From assembly GCF_051020985.1 (NCBI RefSeq), contig NW_027475160.1, positions 1-64,000 of the forward strand: DNA of 64,000 bases. Reading direction: 5' to 3'. The notes beneath the pieces were generated by a model. That model made no database searches. It was not told the origin of the DNA and saw nothing but the letters and a program-made list of their open reading frames with translations. Every line of letters begins with the position of its first letter. Position 1 is the first letter of the stretch. A program made the position numbers and the translations under genes. The DNA is from Nomia melanderi. Taxonomy: Eukaryota > Arthropoda > Insecta > Hymenoptera > Halictidae. Of this stretch, positions 49,401-63,700 are shown piece by piece.

Positions 49401-52400
49401 CCTACAGACAATGCACTTTGATTTATTGTACTATCTGTAATAGCACCCGAGATATCGCCAGATATATATTTGATTTTTCCCCGACCCTGAGTGTCCGGCC
49501 CCATGAGACGGTGGTTTTCTCGGCCCCTGCTGGTCCGAGGTCGTTCCTGCTGCACAGATGCATGCGCCAGCGCCTCCTGCAGTTAATTCACGTTGGTTTA
49601 TTGCGCTATCTCTAATAGCACCCGTGATATAACCAGATATATGTTGGATTTTCCCCTGACCCTGAGTGTCCGGCCCCATGAGACGACTGGTTTTCTCGGC
49701 CCCTGGTGTTCCGAGGTCGTCCCCGCTGCACAGATTCATGCGCCAGGGCCTCCTACAGACAATGCACTTTGATTTATTGCGCTCTCTGTAATAGCACCCG
49801 AGATATCGACAGATATATATTGGATTTTCCCCTGACACTGAGTGTCCGGCCCCATGAGACGGTGGTTTTCTCGGCTCCTGGTGGTCCGAGGTCGTTCCCG
49901 CTGCAAAGATTCATGCGCGAGGGCCTCCTGCAGATAATTCACTTTGATTTATTGCGCTATCAGTTGATAACACCCGAGATATCACCGGATATACATTGGA
50001 TTTTTCCCTGACCCTGAGCGTCCGGCCCCATGAGACGGTGGTTTTCTCGGCCCCTGGTGTTCCGAGGTAGTTCCTGCTGCACAGATTCATGCGCCAGGGC
50101 CTCCTACGGACAGTGCACTTTGATTTATTGCGCTATCTCTAATAGTACCCGAGATATCACCAGATATATAATGGATTTTACCCTGACCCTTAGTATCCGG
50201 CCCCATGAGTCGGTGATTTTCTCGGTCCCTGGTGCTCCGAGGTATATCCCTCTGCACAGATTCATGCGCCAGGTCCTCCTGCAGACAATGCACGTTGAGT
50301 TATTGCGCTATCTCTAATAGCACCCGAGATATCACCAGATATATGCTGGATTATTACATGACCTTGGGTGACGGATACCGAAAATCTGTAATTTTCTCGG
50401 CCCCTGGTGGTCCGAGGTCGTTCCCGCAGCACAGATTCATGCGCCAGGGCCTGCTGCAGACAATGCACTTTGGTTTATTGCGCTATCCCAAATGGTACCC
50501 GAGATATCACCAGATATATAATGGATTTTACCCTGACCCTTAGTATCCGGCCCCATGAGTCGGTGATTTTCTCGGTCCCTGGTGCTCCGAGGTATATCCC
50601 TCTGCACAGATTCATGCCCCAGGTCCTCCTGCAGACAATGCACTTTGAGTTATTGCGCTATCTCTAATAGCACCCGAGATATCACCAGATATATGCTGGA
50701 TTATTACATGACCTTGGGTGACGGATACCGAAAATCTGTAATTTTCTCGGCCCCTGGTGGTCCGAGGTCGTTCCCGCTGCACAGATTCATGCGCCCGGCC
50801 TCCTGCAGATAATTCACTTTGATTCATTGCGCTATCTCTAATAGCACCCGAGATATCACCAGATATATATTGGATTTTTCCCTGACCCTGAGTGTCCGGC
50901 CCCATGAGACGGTGGTTTTCTCGGCCCCTGGTGGTCCGAGGTAGTTCCCGATGCACAGATTCATGCGCCAGGGCTTCCTGCAGGCAATGCACTTTGATTT
51001 AATGCGCTATCTGTAATAGCACCCGAGAAAGCTCCATATATATGCTGGATTTTTACATGTCTTTGGGTGACGGATACCGAAAATCTGTAATTTTCTCGGC
51101 CCCTGGTGTTCCGATGTCGCTCCTGCTGCACAGATTCATGCGCAAGGGCCTCCTACGGACCGTGCACTTTGATTTATTGCGCTATCTCTAATAGCACCCG
51201 TGATATCATCAGATACATCCTGGGTTTTTACATGACCTTGGGTGTCCGGCCCCATGTGTCGGTGGTTTTCTCGGGCCCTGGTGGTCCGAGGTCGTTCCCG
51301 CTGCACAGATTCATGCGCCAGGGCCCGCTGCAGATACTTCACTTTGGTTTAGTGCGCTATCTGTAATAGCACCCCAGATATCACCAGATATATATTGGAT
51401 TTTTCCCCGACCCTGAGTGTCCGGCCCCATGAGACTGTGTTTTTCTCGACCCCTGGTGGTCCGAGGTCGTTCCCGCTGCACAGATGCCTGCGCCAGGGCC
51501 TCCTGCAGAAAATGCACTTTGATTTATTGCGCTATCAGGTAATAGTACCCGAGATATCACCAGATATATATTGGATTTTTCCCTGACCCTGAGTGTCCGT
51601 CCCCATGAGACGGTGGTTTTCTCGGCCCCTGGTGTTCCGAGGTAGTTCCTGCTGCACAGATTCATGCGCCAGGGCCGCCTACAGACAATGCACTTTGATT
51701 TATTGCGCTATCAGGTAATAGCACCCGAGATATCACCAGATATATATTGGATTTTTCCCTGACCCTGTGTGTCCGGCCCCATGAGACGGTGGTTTTCTCG
51801 GCCCCTGGTGGTCCGAGGTAGTTCCCGATGCACAGATTCATGCGCCAGGGCTTCCTGCAGGCAATGCACTTTGATTTAATGCGCTATCTGTAATAGCACC
51901 CGAGAAAGCTCCATATATATGCTGGATTTTTACATGTCTTTGGGTGACGGATACCGAAAATCTGTAATTTTCTCGGCCCCTGGTGTTCCGATGTCGCTCC
52001 TGCTGCACAGATTCATGCGCAAGGGCCTCCTACGGACAGTGCACTTTGATTTATTGCGCTATCTCTAATAGCACCCGAGATATCATCACATACATCCTGG
52101 GTTTTTACATGACCTTGGGTGTCCGGCCCCATGTGTCGGTGGTTTTCTCGGGCCCTGGTGGTCCGAGGTCGTTCCCGCTGCACAGATTCATGCGCCAGGG
52201 CCCGCTGCAGATAATTCACTTCGGTTTAGTGCGCTATCTGTAATAGCACCCGAGATATCACCAGATATATATTGGATTTTTCCCTGACCCTGAGTGTCCG
52301 GCCCCATGAGACGGTGGTTTTCTCGGCCCCTGGTGTTCCGAGGTAGTTCCTGCTGCACAGATTCATGCGCCAGGGCCTCCTACAGACAATGCACTTTGAT

Positions 52401-54763
52401 TTATTGCCCTATAAGGTAATAGCACCCGAGATATCACCAGATATACATTGGATTTTCCCCTGACCCTGAGTGTCCGACTCCATGAGACTGTGGCTTTCTC
52501 GACCCCTGGTGGTCCGAGGTCGTCCCCGCTGCACAGATGCCTGCGCCAGGGCCTCCTCCAGATAATTCACTTTGGTTTATTGCGCTATCTCAAATAGCAC
52601 CCGAGATATCACCAGATATATATTGGATTTTCCCATGACCCTGAGTGTCCGGCACCATGAGACGGTGGTTCTCTCGGCCCCTGGTGGTCCGAGGTCGTTC
52701 CCGCTGCCCAGATTCATGCGCCAGGGCCTCCTACAGACAATGCACTTTGATTTATTGCGCTATCTCTAATAGCACCCGAGATATCACCAGATATATATTG
52801 GATTTTCCCCTGACCCTGAGTGTCCGGCCCCATGAGACGGTGGTTTTCTCGGCCCCTGGTGGTCCGATGTCGTTCCTGCTGCACAGATTCATGAGCAAGG
52901 GCCTCCTACGGACAGTGCACTTTGATTTATTGCGATAACTCTAATAGCACACGAGATATCACCAGATACATATTGGATTTTCCCCTGACCTTGGGTGTCC
53001 GGCCCCATGTGTCGGTGGTTTTCTCGGGCCCTGGTGGTCCGAGGTCGTTCTCGCTGCACAGATTCATGCGCCAGGGCCTCCTGCAGATAATACACTTTGG
53101 TTTATTGCGCTATCTGTAATAGAACCCGAGATATCACCAGATATATATTGGATTTTTCCCTGACCCTGAGTGTCAGGCCCCATGAGACGGTGGTTTTCTC
53201 GGCCCCTGGAGGTGCGAGGTCGTTCCGGCTTCACAGATTCATGCGCCAGGGCATCCTGCAGACAATGCACTTTGATTTATCGCGCTATCTGTAATAGAAC
53301 CCGAGATATTACCAGATACATATTGGATTTTTCCCTGACCCCGAGTGCCCGGCCCCATGTGTCGGTGGTTTTCTCGGCCCCTGGTGGTCCGAGGTCGTTC
53401 CCGCTGCACAGATGCATGCGCCAGGGCTTCCTGCAGACAATGCACTTTGATTTATCGCGCTATCCCGTAATAGCACCCGAGAAAGCACCAGATATATGCC
53501 GGATTTTTACATGACCATGGGTGACGGATTCCGAATATCTGTAATTTTCTCGGCCCCTGGAGGTCCGAGGTCGTTCCTGCTGCTCAGATTCATTCGCCAG
53601 TGCCTCCTACAGACAATGCACTTGGATTTATTGCGCTATCTCTAATAGCACCCAAGATATCACCAGATATAGATTGTATTTTCCCCTGACCCTGAGTGTC
53701 CGGCCCCATGAGACTGTGGTTTTCTCGGCCCCTGGTGGTCCGAGGTCGTTCCCGCTGCACAGATTCATCCGCCAGGGCCTCCTGCAGATAATTCACTTTG
53801 GTTTATTGCGCTATCGGTAATAGCACCCGAGATATCACCAGATATATATTGGATGTTCCCCTGAACCTGAGAGTCCGGCCCAATGAGACTGTGGTTTTCT
53901 CTGACCCTGGTGGTAGGACGTCGTTCCCGCTGCACAGATTCATGCGCCAGGGCCTCCTACAGACAATGCACTTTGATTTATTGCGCTATCTGTAATAGAA
54001 CCCGAGATATCACCAGATATATGCTGGATTTTTACATGACATTGGGTGACGGGTACAGAAAATCTGTAATTTTCTCGGCTCCTGGTGGTCCGATGTCGTT
54101 CCTGCTGTACAGATGCATGCGCAAGGGCCTCATACGGACAATGCACTTTGATTTATTGCGCTATCTCTCATAGCACCCGAGATATCACCAGATATATATT
54201 TGATTTTTCCCTGACCCTGAGTGTCCGGCCCCATGAGACGGTGGTTTTCTCGGCCCCTGGTGGTCCGAGGTCGTTCCCGCTTCACAGATGCATGCGACAG
54301 GGCCTCCTGCAGATAATTCACTTTGGTTTATCGCGCTATCTGTAATAGCACCCAAGATATCACCAGATATAGATTGTATTTTCCCCTGACCCTGAGTGTC
54401 CGGCCCCATGAGACTTTGCATTTCTCGGCGCCTGGTGGTCCGAGGTCGTTACCGCTGCACAGATTCATGCGCCAGGGCCTCCTGCAGACAATGCACTTTG
54501 GTTTATTGCGCTATCTGTAATAGCACCCGAGATATCACCAGATATATATTGGATTTTTCCCTGACCCTGAGTGTCCGACTCCATGAGACGGTGGTTTTCT
54601 CGGCCCCTGGTGGTCCGAGGTTGTTCCCGCAGCACAGATTCATGCGCCAGGGCCTCCTGCAGACAATGCACTTTGATTTATCGCGCTATCTCTAATAGCA
54701 CCCGAGATATCACCAGATATATATTGGATTTTTCCCTGACCCTGAGTGTCCGGCCCCATGAGA
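37426..54763 (-). repeat. 175-bp satellite array, inverted block (17.3 kb)
   Basis: About 99 monomers in reverse orientation. One junction with forward satellite is at 37392-37425; the other, at 54763/54764, joins CCGGCCCCATGAGA to CCTCGGACCACCAGG. A short TA expansion in a few monomers (for example near 39462 and 41571) makes some duplication offsets a few bases off exact multiples. Confidence 0.95.
39470..50400 (-). repeat. Higher-order duplications inside the inverted 175-bp block
   Basis: Blocks recur at offsets of about 2,105 (39.6-40.8 kb to 41.7-42.9 kb), 2,978 (42.7-43.9 kb to 45.7-46.9 kb), 2,456 (46.2 kb to 48.6 kb) and 5,434 bp (43.2-44.9 kb to 48.6-50.4 kb), close to 12, 17, 14 and 31 monomers. 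A smaller 877-bp repeat (5 monomers) relates 51.0-51.3 to 51.9-52.2 kb. Confidence 0.8.
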
Positions 54764-57700
54764 CCTCGGACCACCAGGGGCCGAGAAAATTACAGATATT
54801 CGGAATCCGTCACCCAAGGTCATGTAAAAATCCAGCATATATCTGGTCACATCTCGGGTGCTATTACAGATCGCGCAGTAAACCAAAGTGCATTGTCTGT
54901 AGGAGGCCCTGGCGCATGAAGGTGTGCAGCGGGAACGACCTCGGACCACCAGGGGCCGAGAGAACCACCGTCTCATGGGGCTGAACACTGAGGGTCGGGG
55001 AAAAATCCGTTATATATCTGGTGATTTCTCGGGTTCTATTACAGATACCGCAATAAACCAAAGTGAATTATCTGCAGGAGGCCCCGGCGCATGAATCTGT
55101 GCAGCGGGAACCACCTCTGACCAGCAGGGGCCGAGAAAACCACCGTCTCATGGGGCCGGACACTCAGGGTCAGGGAAAAATCCAATATATATCTGGTGAT
55201 ATCTCGGATGCCATTACAGATAGCGCAATAAATCAAAGTGCATTGTCTGTAGGAGGCCCTGCCGCATGAATCTGGGCAGCGGGAACGACCTCGGACCACC
55301 AGGGGCCGAGAAAACCACCGTCTCATTGGGCCGGACACTCAGGGTCAGGGAAAATCCAATATATATCTGGTGATATCTCGGGTGCTATTAGAGATAGCGT
55401 AATAAACCAAAGAGAATTATCTGCAGGAGGCCCTGGCGCATGCATCTGTGCAGCGGGAACGACCTCGGTCGACCAGGGGCCGCGAAAACCACCGTCTCAT
55501 GGGGCCGGACACTCAGGGTCAGGGAAAAATCAAATATATATCTGCTGATATCACGAGTGCTGTTACAGACAGCGCAATAAATGAAAGTGCATTGTCTGTA
55601 GGAGTCCCTGGCGCATGAATCTGTGCAGCGGCAACGTCCTCGGACCACCAGGGGCCGAGAAAACCACCGTCTCATGGGGTCGGATACTCAGGGTCAGGGG
55701 AAAATTCAATATATATCTGGTGATATCTCGGGTGCTATTAGAGAAAGCGCAATAAACCAAAGTAAATTATCTGCAGGAGGCCCTGGCGCATGCATCTGTG
55801 CAGCGGGAACGACCTCGGACCACCAGAGGCCGAGAAAACCACCGTCTCATGGGGCCGGACACTCAGGGTCAGGGGAAAATCCAATACATATCCGGTGATA
55901 TCTCGGGTGCTATTACAGATAGCGCAATAGACCAAAGTGAATTATCTGCAGGAGGCCCTGGCGCATGAATCTGAGCAGCGGGAACGACTTCGGACCACCA
56001 GGGGCCGAGAAAACCACCGTCTCATGGGGCCGGACACTCAGGGTCAGGGGAAAATCCAATATATATCTGGTGATATCTCGGGTGCTATTAGATATAGCGC
56101 CATAAATCAAAGTGCATTGTCTGCGGGAGTCCCTGGCGCATGAATCTGTGCAGCGGGAACTACCTCGGACCACCAGGGGCCGAGAAAATTACAGATATTC
56201 GGAATCCGTCACACAAGGTCATGTAAAAATCCAGCATATATCTGGTTATATCTCGGGTGCTATTGCAGATAGCGCAATAAACCAAAGTGCATTGTCTGTT
56301 GGAGGCCCTGGCGCATGAATCTGTGCAGCGGGAACGACCTCGGACCACCAGGGGCCGCGAAAACCACCGTCTCATGGGGCCGGACACTCACGGTTGGGGA
56401 AAAATCCAATATACATCTGGTGATATCTCGGGAGCTATTAGAGATAGCGCAATAAACCAAAGTGAATTATCTGCAGGAAGCCCTGGCGCATGAATCTGTG
56501 CAGCGGGAACGACCTCGGACCACCAGGGGCCGAGAACACCACCGTCTCATGGGGCCGGACACTCACGGTCGGGGAAAAATACAATATATATCTGGAGATA
56601 TCTCGGGTGCTATTACAGATAGCGCAATAAATCAAAGTGCATTGTCTACAGGAGGCCCTGGCGCATGAATCTGTGCAGCGGGAACGACCTCGGTCCACCA
56701 GGGGCCGCGAAAACCACCGTCTCATGGGGCCGGACACTCACGGTTGGGGAAAAATCCAATATACATCTGGTGATATCTCGGGTGCTATTAGAGATAGCGC
56801 AATAAACCAAAGTGAATTATCTGCAGGAAGCCCTGCCTCATGAATCTGTGCAGCGGGAACGACCTCGGACCACCAGGGGCCGAGAAAATCACCGTCTCAT
56901 GGGGCCGGACACTCAGGGTCAGGGAAAAATCAAATATATATCTGCTGATATCTCGGGTGCTGTTACAGACAGCGCAATAGATGAAAGTGCATTGTCTGTA
57001 GGAGTCCCTGGCGCATGCATCTGTGCAGCGGGAACGATCTCGGACCAACAGAGGCCGAGAAAACCACCGTCTCATGGGGCCGGACACTCAGGGTGAGGGG
57101 AAAATCCAATACATATCCGGTGATATCTCGGGTGCTATTACAGATAGCGCAATAGACCAAAGTGAATTATCTGCAGGAGGCCCTGGCGCATGAATCTGTG
57201 CAGCGGGAACGACCTCGGACCACCAGGGACCGAGAAAACCACCATCTCATGGGGCCGGACACTCAGGGTAAGGGAATAATCCATTATATATCTGGTGATA
57301 TCTCGGATGCTATTACAGATAGCGCGATAAATCAAAGTGCATTGTCTGTAGGAGGCCCTGGCGCATGAATCTGTGCAGCGGGATCGACCTCGGACCACCA
57401 GGGGCCGATAAAACCACCGTCTCATGGGGCCGGACACTCAGGGTCAGGGAGAAATCCAATATATATCTGGTGATATCTCGGGTGCTATTAGAGATAGCGT
57501 GATAAATCAATGTGAATTATCTGCAGTAGGCCCTGGCGCATGAATCTGTGCAGCGGGAACGACCTCGGACCACCAGGGGCCGAGAAAACAATCGTCTCAT
57601 GGGGCCGGACACTCAGGGTCAGGGAAAAATCCAATATATATCTGATGATATCTCGGGTGCTATTTCAGATCGTGCAATAAATCAAAGTGCATTGTCTGTA

Positions 57701-60700
57701 GGAGGCCCTGGCGCATGAGTCTGTGCAGCGGGAACGACCTCGGACCACCAGGGGCCGCGGAAACCACCGACACATGGGGCCGGAGACTCAGGGTCAGGGA
57801 AAAATCCAATATATTTCTGGTGATATCTCGGGTGCTCTTACAGATGGCGCACAAAACCAAAGTGAATTATCTGCAGGGGGCCCTGGCGCATGAATCTGTG
57901 CAGCGGGAACGACCTTAGACCACCAGGAGCCGAGAAAACCACCGACACATGGTGCCGGAGACCCAAGGTCATGTAAAAATCTAGGATGTATCTGATGATA
58001 TCTCGGGTGCTATTAGAGATAGAGCGATATATCAAAGTGAATTGTCTGCAGGAGGCCCTAGCGCATGAATCTGTGCATCGAGATCGACCTCGGATCACCA
58101 GGGTCCGAGAAAATCACCGACACATGGGGCCGGGCACTCAGGGTCAGGGAAAAATCCAATATGTATCTGGTGATATCTCGGGTGCTATTAGAGATAGCGC
58201 AAAAAACCAATGTGAATTATCTGCAGGAGGCCCTGGCGCATGAATCTGTGCAGCGGGAACGACCTCGGACCACCAGGGGACGAGAAAACCACCGTCTCAT
58301 GGGGCCGGACACTCAGGGTCAGGGAAAAATCCTATATATATCTGGTGATATCTCGGGTGCTATTACAGATAGCGCAATAAATCAAAGTGCATTGTCCGTC
58401 GGAGGCCCCTGCGCATAAATCTGGGCAGCGGGAACGACCTCGGACCACCAGGGGCCGAGAAAACCACCGTCTCATGGGGCCGGACACTCAGGGTCAGGGA
58501 AAAATCCAATATATATCTGGTGATATCTCGGGTGCTATTAGAGATAGCGCAGTAAATCAAAGTGCATTGTCCGTAGGAGGCCCCTGCGCATAAATCTGGG
58601 CAGCGGGAACGACCTCGGTCCACCAGGGGCCGAGAAAACCACCGTCTCTTGGGGCCGGACACTCAGGGTCAGGGAAAAATCCAATATATTTCTGGTGATA
58701 TCTCGGGTGCTATTACAGATAGCCCAATAAATCAAAGTGCATTGTCCGTAGGAGGCCCCTGCGCATAAATCTGGGCAGCGGGAACGACCTCGGACCACCA
58801 GGGGCCGAGAAAACCACCGTCTCATGGGGCCGGACACTCAGCGTCAGGGAAAAATCCAATATATATCTGGTGATATCTCGGGTGCTGTTACAGATAGCGC
58901 AATAAATCAAAGTGCATTATCTGCAGAACGCACTGGCGCATGAATCTGCGCAGTGGAAACGACCTCGGACCACCAGGGGCCGAGAAAACCACAGCCTCAT
59001 GGGGCCGGACACTCAGGGTCAGGGCAAAATCCAATATATATCTGGTGATATCTCGGGTGCTATTAGAGATAGCGCAATAAGCGAAGGTGAATTATCTGCA
59101 GGAGGCCCTGGCGCATGAATCTGCGCAGCGGGAACAACCTCGGACCACCAGGGGCCGACAAAACCACAGTCTCATGGGGCCGGACACTCAGGGTCAGGGG
59201 AAAATCCAATTTATATCTGGTGATATCTCGGGTTCTATTAGAGATAGCGCAATAAGCCAAGGTGAATTATCTGCAGGAGGCCCTGGCGCAAGAATCTGTG
59301 CAGCGGGAACGACCTCGAACCACCAGGGGCCGAGAAAACCACCGTCTCATGGGGCCGGACACTCAGGGACAGGGAAAAGTCCAATATATATCTGGTGGTA
59401 TCTCGGGTGCTATAAGAGATAGCGCAATAAACCAAAGTGAATTATCTGCAGGAGGCCCTGGCGCAAGAATCTGTGCAGCGGGAACGACCTCGGACAACCA
59501 GGGGCCGAGAAAACCGCCGTCTCATGGGGCCGGACACTCAGGGACAGGGAAAAGTCCAATATATACCTGGTGATATCTCGGGTGCTATTAGAGATAGCGC
59601 AATAAATCAAAGTGCATTGTCTGTAGGAGGCCCTGGCGCATGAATCTGTGCAGCGGGAACGACCTCGGACCACCAGGGGCCGAGAAAACCACCGTCTCGT
59701 GGGGTCGGACACTCAGGGTCAGGGAAGACTCCAATATATTTCTGGTGATATCTCGGGTGCTATTACAGATAGCGAAATAAATCAAAGTGCATTGTCTGTA
59801 GGAGGCCCCGGCGCATGAATCTGTGCAGCGGGAACGACCTCGGACCACCAGGGGCCGAGAAAACCACAGTCTCATGGGGCCGGACACTCATGGTCAGGGG
59901 AAAATCCAATATATACCTGGTGATATCTCGGGTGCTATTAGATATAGCGCCATAAACCAAAGTGAATTATCTGCAGGAGGCCCTGGTGCATGAATCTGTG
60001 CAGCGGGAACAACCTCGGACCACCAGGGGCCGAGAAAACCACCGTCTCATGGGACCGGACACTCAGGGTCAGGGAAAAATCCAATATATATCTGGTGATA
60101 TCTTGGGTGCTATTACAGATAGCACAATAAATCAAAGTGCATTATCTGCAGAACGCCCTGGCGCATGAATCTGCGCAGTGGGAACGACCTCGGACCACCA
60201 GGGGCCGAGAAAACCACAGTCTCATGGGGCCGGACACTCAGGGTCAGGGGAAAATCCAATATAAATCTGGTGATATCTCGGGTGCTATTAGAGATAGTGC
60301 AATAAACCAAAGTGAATTATCTGCAGGAGGCCCTGGCGCATGAATCTGTGCAGCGGGAACGACCTCGGACCACCAGGGGCCGAGAAAACCAGAGTCTCAT
60401 GGGGCCGGACACTCAGGGTCAGGGGAAAATCCAATATAAATCTGGTGATATCACGGGTGCTATTAGAGTTAGCGCAATAAACCAAAGTGAATTATCTGCA
60501 GGAGGCCCTGGCGCATGAATCTGCGCAGTGGAAACGACCTCGGACCACCAGGGGCCGAGAAAACCACAGTCTCATGGGGCCGGACACTCAGGGTCAGGGG
60601 AAAATCCAATATATACCTGGTGATATCTCGGGTGCTATTAGAGATAGCGCAGTAAATCAAAGTGCATTGTCCGCAGGAGGCCCTGGCGCATGAATCTGCG

Positions 60701-63700
60701 CAGTGGGAACGACCTCGGACCACCAGGGGCCGAGAAAACCACAGTCTCATGGGGCCGGACACTCAGGGTCAGGGGAAAATCCAATATATATCTGGTGATA
60801 TCTCGGGTGCTATTAGAGATAGCGCAGTAAATCAAAGTGCATTGTCCGTAGGAGGCCCTGGCGCATGAGTCTGTGCAGCGGGAACGACCTCGGACCACCA
60901 GGAGCCGAGAAAACCACCGTCTCATGGGGCCGGACACTCAGGGTCAGGAGAAAATCCAATATATATCTGGTGATATCTCGGGTGCTATTACAAGATAGCG
61001 CAATAAATCAAAGTGCTTTATCTGCAGAACGCCCCGGCGCATGAATCTGTGCAGCGGGAACGACCTCGGACAACCAGGGGCCGAGAAAACCACCGTCTCA
61101 TGGGGCCAGGCACTCAGGGTCAGGGGAAAATCCAATATATATCGGGTGATATCTCGGGTGCTATTAGAGATAGCGCAACAAACCAAAGTGAATTATCTGC
61201 CGGAGGCCCGAGCGCATGAATCTGTGCAGCGGGACGACCTCGGATCACCAGGGGCCGAGACAACCACCGTCTCATGGGGCCGGACACTCAGGGTCAGGGA
61301 AAAATGCAATATATATTTGGTGATATCTCGGGTGCTATAACAGATAGCGCAATAAATCAAAGTGCATTGTCCGTAGGAGGCCCTGGCGCATAAATCCGTG
61401 CAGCGGGAACGACCTCGGCCCACCAGGGGCCGAGAAAACCACGGTCTCATGGGGCCGGACGCTCAGGGTCAAAGAAAAATCCAATATATATCTGGTGATA
61501 TCTCGGGTGCTATAACAGGTAGCGCAATAAATCAAAGTGCATTGTCCGTAGGAGGCCCTCGCGCATAAATCTGTGCAGCGGGAACGACCTCGGACCACCA
61601 GGGGCCGAGAAAACCACCGTCTCATGGGGCCGCATACTCAGGGTCAGGGAAAAATCCAATATATATGTGGTGATATCTCGGGTGCTATTAAAGATAGGGC
61701 AATAAACCGAATTGAATTATCTGTAGGAGGCCCTGGCGCATGAATCTGTGCAGCGGGAACGACCTCGGACCACAAGGGGCCGAGAAAACCACAGTCTCAT
61801 GGGGCCGGACACTCAGGGTCAGGGGAAAATCCAAAATATATATGGTGATATCTCGGGTGCTATTAGAGATAGGGCAATTAACCAAAGTGAATTATCTGTA
61901 GGAGGCCCTGGCGCATGAATCTGTGCAGCGGGAACGACCTCGGACCACCAGGGTCCGAGAAAACCACCGTCTCATGAGGCCGGACACTCAGGGTCAGGGG
62001 AAAATACAATATATATCTGGTGATATCTCGGGTGCTATAACAGATAGCGCAATAAATCAAAGTGCATTGTCCGTAGCAGGCCCTTGCGCATGCATCTGTG
62101 CAGCAGGAACGACATTGGACCACCAGGGACCGAGAAAACCACCGTCTCATGAGGCCGGACACTCAGGGTCAGGAGAAAATACAATATATATCTGGTGATA
62201 TCTCGGGTGCTATAACAGATAGCGCAATAAATCAAAGTGCATTGTCCGTAGCAGGCCCTTGCGCATGCATCTGTGCAGCAGGAACGACATTGGACCACCA
62301 GGGGCCGAGAAAATTACAGATTTTCGGTATCCGTCAACCAAAGTCATGTAAAAATCCATCATATATATGGAGCTTTCTCGGGTGCTATTACAGATAGTGC
62401 AATAATTCAAAGTGCATTGACTGTAGGAGGCCCTGGTGCATGAATCTGGGCAGCGGGAACGACCTCGGACCACCAGGGGCCGAGAAAACCACCGTCTCAT
62501 GAGGCCGGACACTCAGGGTCAGGGGAAAATCCAATATATATCTGGTGATATCTCGGGTGCTATTACAGATAGCGCAATAAATCAAAGGGAATTATCTGCA
62601 GGAGGCCCTGGCGCTTGAATCTGTGCAGCGGGAACGACCTCGGACTACCGGGGGCCGAGAATACCACAGTCTCATGGGGTCGGACACTCAGGGTCAGGGG
62701 AAAATCCAATATATATCTGGTGATATCTCGGGTGCTATTACAGATAGCGCAATAAATCAAAGGGAATTATCTGCACGAGGACCTGGCGCATGCATCTGTG
62801 CAGCGGGAACCACCTCGGACTACCAGGGGACAAGAAAACCACCGACTCATGGGGTCGGAGACTCAGGATCACGGGAAAATCCAATATATATATGGTGATA
62901 TCTCGGGTGCTATTAGAGATAGCGCAATAAACCAAAGTGAATTGTCTGTAGGAGTCCCTGGCGCATGAATCTGTGCAGCGGGAACGACCTCGGACCACAG
63001 GGGCCGAGAAAACCACCGTCTCATGGGGCCGGACACTCAGGGTCAATGAAAAATCCAATATATATCTGGTGATATCTCGGGTGTTATAATAGATAGCGCA
63101 ATAAGTCATAGTGTATTGTCTGTAGGAGGCCCTCGCGCATCAATCTGTGCAGCGGGAACGACCTCGGACCACCAGGGGCCGAGAAAACCACCGTCTCATG
63201 GGGCCGGACACTCAGCGTCAGGGAAAAATCCAATATATATCTGGTGATATCTCGGGTGCTGTTACAGATAGCGCAATAAATCAAAGCGCATTATCTGCAG
63301 AACGCACTGGCGCATGAATCTGCGCAGTGGAAACGACCTCGGACCACCAGGGGCCGAGAAAACCACAGCCTCATGGGGCCGGACACTCAGGGTCAGGGGA
63401 AAATCCAATATATACCTGGTGATATCTCGGGTGCTATTAGAGATAGCGCAATAAATCAAAGTGCATTGTCTGTAGGAGGCCCTGGCGCATGAATCTGTGC
63501 AGCGGGAACGACCTCGGACCACCAGGGGCCGAGAAAACCACCGTCTCATGGGGTCGGACACTCAGGGTCAGGGAAGACTCCAATATATTTCTGGTGATAT
63601 CTCGGGTGCTATTACAGATAGCGAAATAAATCAAAGTGCATTGTCTGTAGGAGGCCCCGGCGCATGAATCTGTGCAGCGGGAACGACCTCGGACCACCAG

